NCBI GenBank assembly: GCA_002499455.1
Contig: DALN01000113.1
Location: forward strand, 6,944 to 25,333
Length of the DNA stretch: 18,390 nucleotides
Direction: 5' to 3'
Source of the DNA: Methanoculleus sp. UBA77
GTDB taxonomy: Archaea > Halobacteriota > Methanomicrobia > Methanomicrobiales > Methanoculleaceae
The notes beneath the pieces are model-generated. The model was not told the DNA's origin. It did no database searches and worked only from the letters and a program-made list of their open reading frames with translations. A program made the position numbers and the translations under genes. Of the stretch, positions 14,416-18,390 are shown in pieces (within the stretch, counting starts at the first letter, position 1; each line of letters begins with the position of its first letter).

Positions 14416-15507
14416 ATGACCATACCATACCCGGAGGGGGGGCTCTCTCCCGGCGGTGCCAGCCGGTTCTCGAACAACTTCGACTTCCTGCGGTTCGCCG
14501 CGGCGGTGGCGATCGTCATTACGCACGCCTATGCCCTCAGGCTCGGTTATGTGGGCGTCGGCCTCTCCGACCCGGTCGAGCTCCTCGGCCAGGGGGCGCT
14601 TGCCGCCCTCCTCGTCACCAGCGGCTACCTGATCACCGCGAGCTGGGAGTCGACCGCATCGGTGAGCAGGTTCGCCTGGAAACGGTTCCTCCGCGTCGTC
14701 CCGGCACTGATTCCCCTGATCTCCCTCACGCTCTTCGTCATCGGCCCGCTGATGACAACCCTCCCCGCAGGAGACTACTTCAGCGCTCTCCTCTCCCCGG
14801 CAGGGCTCGCCACCATCCCGTTCTTTGAGAACGGGTCGGTGATCGGCCTCTTCCAGAGCAACCCCTGGACCTACGTCAACGGCTCGCTCTGGACGATACC
14901 CGTCGAGGTCTTCATGTATGGGGTCGTCGCGGCCCTCGGGATCGGCGGGCTCCTCTACCGGGGGGGCGCGATCCCTGCCCTCATTGCCGTCAACCTCCTC
15001 CTCTGGATATACTGGTTCGACGACCCCCGGTTGGCGAAGGTCCGGTTCACCCTCTACTTCCTCGTCGGGGCCTACCTCTACCTCCACCGGGAGCGGATCG
15101 CCTACCGGCCGGTCGTCGCCGGAGCGCTGCTCCTGGTCCTCGGCGCCTCAACCCTGACACCCTATCCGACCGTCGCCGGGGTGCTCTGCATCCCCTACCT
15201 GGTCATCTACGCCGCGCACCTCCCGGTCCCGTTCCTGAACACCTTCGGGCGGCACGGGGACTTCTCCTACGGCATCTACATCTACCACTACCCGATCCAG
15301 CAGACGATCATCCAGGTTACGGAGAATGCCATCTCTCTTGCGGCACTCTGCGGGCTCTCTCTCCTCGCGACGTTCGCGCTCGCGTTCCTCTCCTGGCATC
15401 TCATCGAGAAGCGGGCGATGGCGGCAAAGAACCTCACCCTCGGGGGTCTGCGGCAGAGGCTCCCCCTGCCGGGGCTTCTCACCTATCTCGCGGCCGCCCG
15501 GAAGTGA
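14416..15507 (+). CDS. Acyltransferase 3 family membrane protein (OafA-like)
   Basis: 363-residue membrane enzyme that would transfer an acyl group to a cell-surface glycan or lipid. It shows the family motifs: FDFLRFAAAVAIVITHAY with the conserved H37, the KRFLRVVP motif (89-96), GSLWTIPVEV with E164, about ten hydrophobic helices, and the late GDFSYGIYIYHYPIQQ and WHLIEKRA motifs. Length matches the core family without a fused SGNH domain. The start is the ATG at 14416; no good ribosome-binding sequence is seen. The last 29 bases overlap the 3' end of the convergent C_GCAxxG_C_C gene. Acceptor and donor are unknown. Confidence 0.9.
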   Translation: MTIPYPEGGLSPGGASRFSNNFDFLRFAAAVAIVITHAYALRLGYVGVGLSDPVELLGQGALAALLVTSGYLITASWESTASVSRFAWKRFLRVVPALIPLISLTLFVIGPLMTTLPAGDYFSALLSPAGLATIPFFENGSVIGLFQSNPWTYVNGSLWTIPVEVFMYGVVAALGIGGLLYRGGAIPALIAVNLLLWIYWFDDPRLAKVRFTLYFLVGAYLYLHRERIAYRPVVAGALLLVLGASTLTPYPTVAGVLCIPYLVIYAAHLPVPFLNTFGRHGDFSYGIYIYHYPIQQTIIQVTENAISLAALCGLSLLATFALAFLSWHLIEKRAMAAKNLTLGGLRQRLPLPGLLTYLAAARK

Positions 15508-15958
15508 CGGACGCAAGGACCTCTTCGAGGATCTCGACCGCGTCCCGGACATATCCGGGACAGAGGGTCCGGGTGAGGCCCTGGCTGCGGGCCCGGGCGA
15601 GCCCCTCCTCGGTCGAGAGGTCGCAGTCAAGGAGCCCGGTGCAGGAGACCGTGCCGTGCTTCCGGACAAAACGGGCGATGAACTCCTGCGTGAGGTCGTA
15701 AGTCCGGTCCTTCGCCTCTTTTCCCTCAGGGCCGGTGCTCCCGAAGAGGAGCCCGATCGCGAGGACCGCACCCGATACGGCCCCGCAGGCACCCCCCGTA
15801 TGCCCCACGCCGCCGCCGAACCCGGTGGCTGCCCGGAGGACGACCTCTTCGGGCACCCCGGCATCGCGGGCGAAGACCGAACTGACTGCCTGTGCACAAT
15901 TACAGCCCTGCATGAAGCAGGCGACCGCTCTCTCCGAACGTTCTGTCGTAGAACTCAC
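15479..15958 (-). CDS. C_GCAxxG_C_C family protein (cysteine-rich, probable redox or metal protein)
   Basis: 159-residue cytoplasmic protein from the GTG at 15958; a TTG at 15991 would add 11 residues. GTG is preferred because homology starts at TERSERAVACF; neither has a clear ribosome-binding site. The family pattern is intact: C21 in CNCAQAV, GFGGGVGHTGGACGAVSGAVLAIGL with C58, C106 and C112 in SCTGLLDCDL, and C133 in LCPGYV; C14 and C19 are additional. The family is widespread in anaerobes and its biochemical role is not settled; spaced cysteines suggest metal or redox chemistry. It diverges from the beta-propeller gene and overlaps the acyltransferase 3' end by 29 bases. Confidence 0.85.
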   Translation of the reverse strand: MSSTTERSERAVACFMQGCNCAQAVSSVFARDAGVPEEVVLRAATGFGGGVGHTGGACGAVSGAVLAIGLLFGSTGPEGKEAKDRTYDLTQEFIARFVRKHGTVSCTGLLDCDLSTEEGLARARSQGLTRTLCPGYVRDAVEILEEVLASVTSGRPRDR

Positions 15959-16015
15959 CTGAGGAGGTGGTTCGCTACCTGCCCCCTTCAAACTTGCGCG
16001 GGGATTTCGGGGGAA

Positions 16016-16024
16016 GATATTAAG
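16016..16024. promoter_or_regulatory. TATA-like box GATATTAAG between divergent genes
   Basis: AT-rich element centred near 16020. On the minus strand (CTTAATATC) it would start transcription near 15995, ahead of the C_GCAxxG_C_C gene; on the plus strand near 16045, giving a leader of about 20 bases for the gene at 16066. Confidence 0.5.
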
Positions 16025-16065
16025 AACCGGTCAGGGAAAGAAGAGACCTGGGGAAGAGCGTTACC

Positions 16066-17232
16066 ATGTGGAGAGCAGCAGTGATGATCGTTCTCGTCGC
16101 CGTCCTGGTCCCGGCAGCGGCGGGAGCGGAGGCATCGTACCAGAGCATACCGGGGGGAAGCACCGTCAACGACGTTGCGATCGCGGGAGACGGCCGGTAT
16201 ATGCTCGCGGGGACCGAACGGGGAGATATTATCTGCCTCCAGCAGGACGGCACGGTCGCCTGGAACATGAGCGCCGGGAGCCCGGTGACGGCGGTCGCCG
16301 TCGCGGACGCCAGGAACTACGTGGCCGCCGGGACCGGTGCGGGCGACGTACTCGTCCTCGACGAGCGGAGCGGCAACCGCTACTGGACCGGGAATGTCGC
16401 AGGACCCGTCCGCGACCTCTCGTTTGCCGGAGACGGCAGGTTCCTCGCGGTGGGGAGCAACCGCGTCACGCTCTTCGACTACCAGGGTCTGGAAGACTGG
16501 AACTTCTCGACGGGGGCCAACACCGTCGTGCCGTCCGTCGCTTTCACTGCTGACGGGAACTACATCGTCGCCGGGAGCGACAACGGCGCCGTCCACTTCT
16601 TCAGCAGGCAGGGGAACCTCATCTGGCAGGGGCTCGCCCGGGGTGCGGTCACCGCAGTCGATGTCTCACGCGATGGGTCGGTCGTCGCCGCCGGCGGGCG
16701 GGACCGCGTCCTCCAGGTCTACGGCAGGGCCGGGGCGCTCCCCTGGGTGGTGCAGACCGGCGCGCCCATCCTCACGCTCGCCCTCTCTGCTGACGGGCAG
16801 CTCGTGGCCATCGGGAAGGAGGGAGGCGATCTGGAGTGCTACCTGCCCCGCCAGGGGCTTGCCTGGCAGAACCGGACGGGAAGCGACGTCCTCACCGTTG
16901 ATATCTCCCGGCGGGGCGAGATTGTCGCGGCCGGGACCGCCGCCGGGTCCGTGCACCTCTTCACCGGAGGCGGGGCGGAACGCTGGTCGTTCGATGCCGG
17001 TGCGCCCGTGACGGCGGTCGCCCTCTCCGGGACCGGCGATCACCTCGCTGCGGGCGCCGGGGAGCAGGCGTTCATCTTCCGGACGGCCGAGGTGCCGGTG
17101 CCGGTCCCGGCGACGCCTGCGGAGAGCGCCACACCGGAAGTGGCCCCCACACAGGCCGGGGGAGCGGGTGCCCTCATCGGGATCATCGCCGTTGCGGCCG
17201 GCGCGGCCCGTGGCCTCTCCCGGCGCCGGTAA
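16066..17232 (+). CDS. Exported WD40/PQQ-like beta-propeller protein
   Basis: 388 residues. Residues 1-21 are a signal peptide (MWRAAVMIVLVAVLVPAAAGA). From about 30 to 345 there are seven repeats of about 40 residues plus a partial eighth. Each follows the pattern V-x-A-V-A-hydrophobic-(S/A)-x-D-G-x-(Y/F/V)-(I/L/V)-A-(A/V)-G ... G-x-hydrophobic ... W-x-x-x-x-G, for example VTAVAVADARNYVAAGTGAG and VPSVAFTADGNYIVAGSDNG. This predicts a seven- or eight-bladed propeller. A Pro/Thr/Ala-rich linker (about 346-370) and a C-terminal hydrophobic helix followed by RRR anchor it in the membrane, so the propeller faces outward. Similar exported propellers are common in Methanomicrobia and their ligands are unknown. 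The ATG at 16066 follows a GGAAGAG-type sequence. The hairpin at 17244-17260 follows the stop. Confidence 0.88.
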   Translation: MWRAAVMIVLVAVLVPAAAGAEASYQSIPGGSTVNDVAIAGDGRYMLAGTERGDIICLQQDGTVAWNMSAGSPVTAVAVADARNYVAAGTGAGDVLVLDERSGNRYWTGNVAGPVRDLSFAGDGRFLAVGSNRVTLFDYQGLEDWNFSTGANTVVPSVAFTADGNYIVAGSDNGAVHFFSRQGNLIWQGLARGAVTAVDVSRDGSVVAAGGRDRVLQVYGRAGALPWVVQTGAPILTLALSADGQLVAIGKEGGDLECYLPRQGLAWQNRTGSDVLTVDISRRGEIVAAGTAAGSVHLFTGGGAERWSFDAGAPVTAVALSGTGDHLAAGAGEQAFIFRTAEVPVPVPATPAESATPEVAPTQAGGAGALIGIIAVAAGAARGLSRRR

Positions 17233-17243
17233 ACCACGCGGGA

Positions 17244-17260
17244 GAGGGGGATCTCCCCTC
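17244..17260 (+). terminator. Possible 3' hairpin after the propeller gene
   Basis: GAGGGG-GATCT-CCCCTC is an exact 6-bp stem with a five-base loop, 12 bases after the stop codon. No T tract follows, so it is at best a 3'-end structure rather than a standard terminator. Confidence 0.35.
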
Positions 17261-17344
17261 CACCGGCAGGGCTTTCACGTACCCGGACCGAGCAGCACCC
17301 GGGCGGTTCCGGCCGGGTTGCCGGGATCGTCCGGAGTGAGGCGT

Positions 17345-17572
17345 ATGGCGCAGGAAGAGAGAAGAAAGCGGGAAGAGCGGCCCGATGAGGAGATCCCGTT
17401 CGAGGATGAGGGGACCGAGATCGTCTACAGCCCGGTCCCGGCCGAGCTCGGCGACGAGGGCCGGGAAAAAAGCCGCCCGCCGGGGGCGCCCGAGACCCCG
17501 ACGCCGCGGGCGGAGCACGAGACCTCAAAGAAGGCCGAGGAGCGGATCGCGCGGCAGCAGGCGAAGAAGTGA
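17345..17572 (+). CDS. Small highly charged protein of unknown function
   Basis: 75 residues from the ATG at 17345, which follows GGAGTGAGG at good spacing. The frame is open further upstream but that part overlaps the propeller gene. The protein is mostly Glu, Lys and Arg: MAQEERRKREERPDEEIPF at the start, a short hydrophobic patch (TEIVYSPVPAEL), a Pro-rich middle, and a basic C-terminal helix (SKKAEERIARQQAKK). It lacks a signal peptide, membrane helix and cysteines. It looks intrinsically disordered. I do not recognise it; the good ribosome-binding site supports it being real. Confidence 0.6.
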   Translation: MAQEERRKREERPDEEIPFEDEGTEIVYSPVPAELGDEGREKSRPPGAPETPTPRAEHETSKKAEERIARQQAKK

Positions 17573-17608
17573 GGGGCCGGGCAAAAGGGCTGCGCTTCTC
17601 CGAATCGA

Positions 17609-17623
17609 AGGGGCGGAGCCCCT
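17609..17623. repeat. Perfect short hairpin
   Basis: AGGGGC-GGA-GCCCCT, a 6-bp stem with a three-base loop, in the convergent 130-bp gap between the small protein gene and the tRNA. No T tract follows on either strand. It could be a 3'-end structure or another small repeat. Confidence 0.45.
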
Positions 17624-17693
17624 GTAGAAACATTCGGTCGCCTGTGGACACGCAAAGAGTTCGATGAAATTACGTGAAGAAGACGGTGAGAAA

Positions 17694-17702
17694 ACAGGAA
17701 AA
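17694..17702 (-). terminator. T-tract terminator of tRNA-Ala
   Basis: On the minus strand the discriminator base of the tRNA is followed at once by TTTTCCTGTTTTC, two T runs typical of archaeal transcription termination. There is no encoded CCA. Confidence 0.5.
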
Positions 17703-17774
17703 TGGACTCGGCGGGATTTGAACCCGCGGCCTTTGCGTTGCGAACGCAACGATCTACCCCTGATCTACGAGCCC
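17703..17774 (-). tRNA. tRNA-Ala (anticodon CGC)
   Basis: A full 72-base cloverleaf, without intron. The acceptor stem pairs GGGCTCG with CGAGTCC and includes the G3-U70 wobble pair that marks alanine tRNAs. The D arm is GATC-AGGGGTA-GATC. The anticodon stem is TTGCG/CGCAA with loop TTCGCAA, giving anticodon CGC at 34-36. The T arm is GCGGG-TTCAAAT-CCCGC, and the discriminator is A73. CCA is not encoded and must be added. It lies 22 bases after the stop of the tfb gene on the same strand, so the two may share a transcript or the tRNA may have a promoter inside tfb. Confidence 0.97.
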
Positions 17775-17796
17775 GAGGGTGGGGGGAGATATGAGA

Positions 17797-18390
17797 TCAG
17801 AGTATGATCTCGATATCTAATTTTTCTGCCAGTTCCTTATATCTGTTCCTGATCGTGACCTCGGTCACGCCCGCAACCTCGGCGACTTCGCGCTGGGTGC
17901 GCCGCTCTCCGCCGAGGATCGAGGAGATGTAAATGGCGGCCGCAGCGACGCCCGTCGGGCCTCTGCCGCTCGTAAGTTCGCGTTCTCCGGCCTGTCTCAG
18001 AATCTCGACCGCACGGCTCTGGACCTCACCCTTCAGGTTCAGGCCCGAGCAGAAGCGCGGTACGTAATCGATCGGGGACGTCGGCAGGAGCTTTAATCCG
18101 AGCTCGCGCGAGATGAACCGGTAGGTGCGCCCGATCTCCTTCCTCGATACACGGGAGACCTCGGCGATCTCGTCGAGCGTCCGGGGCACGCTGCACTGCC
18201 GGCACGCCGCATACAGTGCGGCCGCCGCGACCCCTTCGATACTCCGGCCGCGGATCAGGTTCTTGTCCACAGCGTCACGGTAGACGACCGCGGCGGTCTC
18301 GCGCACGTTCCGGGGCAGGCCGAGCGCGGAGGCCATCCGGTCCAGTTCCGAGAGCGCGAACGCCAGGTTCCGCTCGGTCGCGTTCGAGAC
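17797..18390 (-). CDS. tfb: Transcription initiation factor TFB (TFIIB), C-terminal part only
   Basis: TFB bridges TBP and RNA polymerase at archaeal promoters and sets start-site direction through the BRE. The visible 197 residues are the C-terminal core with both cyclin repeats: the first spans about TERNLAFALSELDRMASALG to ISRELGL (with AAALYAACRQCSVPRTLDEIA), and the second runs from SPIDYVPRFCSGLNL to the end (with VAAAAIYISSILGGERRTQREVAEVAGVTEVTIRNRYKEL, the BRE-contacting helix-turn-helix). The N-terminal zinc ribbon and B-finger lie beyond the right edge; the reading frame is open to position 18390. The protein ends EIIL, as is typical. Confidence 0.97.
   Translation of the reverse strand, partial: VSNATERNLAFALSELDRMASALGLPRNVRETAAVVYRDAVDKNLIRGRSIEGVAAAALYAACRQCSVPRTLDEIAEVSRVSRKEIGRTYRFISRELGLKLLPTSPIDYVPRFCSGLNLKGEVQSRAVEILRQAGERELTSGRGPTGVAAAAIYISSILGGERRTQREVAEVAGVTEVTIRNRYKELAEKLDIEIIL

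Overview
The window looks like chromosomal DNA of a high-GC methanogenic archaeon, most likely order Methanomicrobiales and perhaps close to Methanoculleus; the genus is an inference. The archaeal signature is strong. It has a transcription factor B gene, a RIO2-type kinase, an NrpR effector-domain protein, a cupin-type phosphoglucose isomerase, a TrmB-family regulator, a DUF460 protein, COG1361 (S-layer/CARDB-like) envelope proteins, TATA-like boxes upstream of genes, and a tRNA-Ala without an encoded CCA. I see no phage, insertion sequence, CRISPR array or rRNA.

Layout. 1-548 (-): 5' part of a secreted COG1361-type protein that runs off the left edge. 788-2410 (+): Mn-dependent inorganic pyrophosphatase with CBS and DRTGG regulatory domains. 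2411-2713: convergent gap filled with palindromic repeats. 5017-2714 (-): two-gene operon of an unrecognised 323-residue protein followed by a dihydrolipoamide-dehydrogenase-like flavoprotein. 5158-5904 (+): NrpR effector-domain protein without a DNA-binding domain, converging with a TrmB-family regulator (6689-5898, -). 6754-8756 (+): COG1361 envelope protein and cupin phosphoglucose isomerase, translationally coupled and divergent from TrmB across a promoter with a clear inverted-repeat operator. 8757-9030: second copy of the palindromic repeat composite. 9861-9031 (-): TtuA/NcsA-like tRNA thiolation paralogue with altered active-site motifs. 9897-13565 (+): overlapping operon of RIO2 kinase, DUF460 RNase-H-fold protein and thiamine-monophosphate kinase. 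14347-13562 (-): YhfC-type membrane protease. 14416-15507 (+): membrane acyltransferase. 15958-15479 (-): C_GCAxxG_C_C family protein. 16066-17232 (+): secreted beta-propeller. 17345-17572 (+): small charged protein. 17774-17703 (-): tRNA-Ala(CGC). 18390-17797 (-): C-terminal part of transcription factor B.

How the parts may work together. Most of the window is housekeeping: phosphate and thiamine metabolism, ribosome maturation, transcription and tRNA. The points most worth following are: (1) the DUF460 protein has RNase-H/YqgF-like acidic motifs and overlaps a RIO2 ribosome-assembly kinase gene, so it is a candidate archaeal rRNA-processing nuclease; (2) a TrmB regulator, a 22-bp palindromic operator and a COG1361-cPGI operon form what looks like a compact regulatory unit; (3) a composite repeat occurs in two convergent gaps, and one of its hairpins keeps its fold while its sequence changes; (4) the TtuA-like protein has lost the PP-loop aspartate and one expected Fe-S cysteine.
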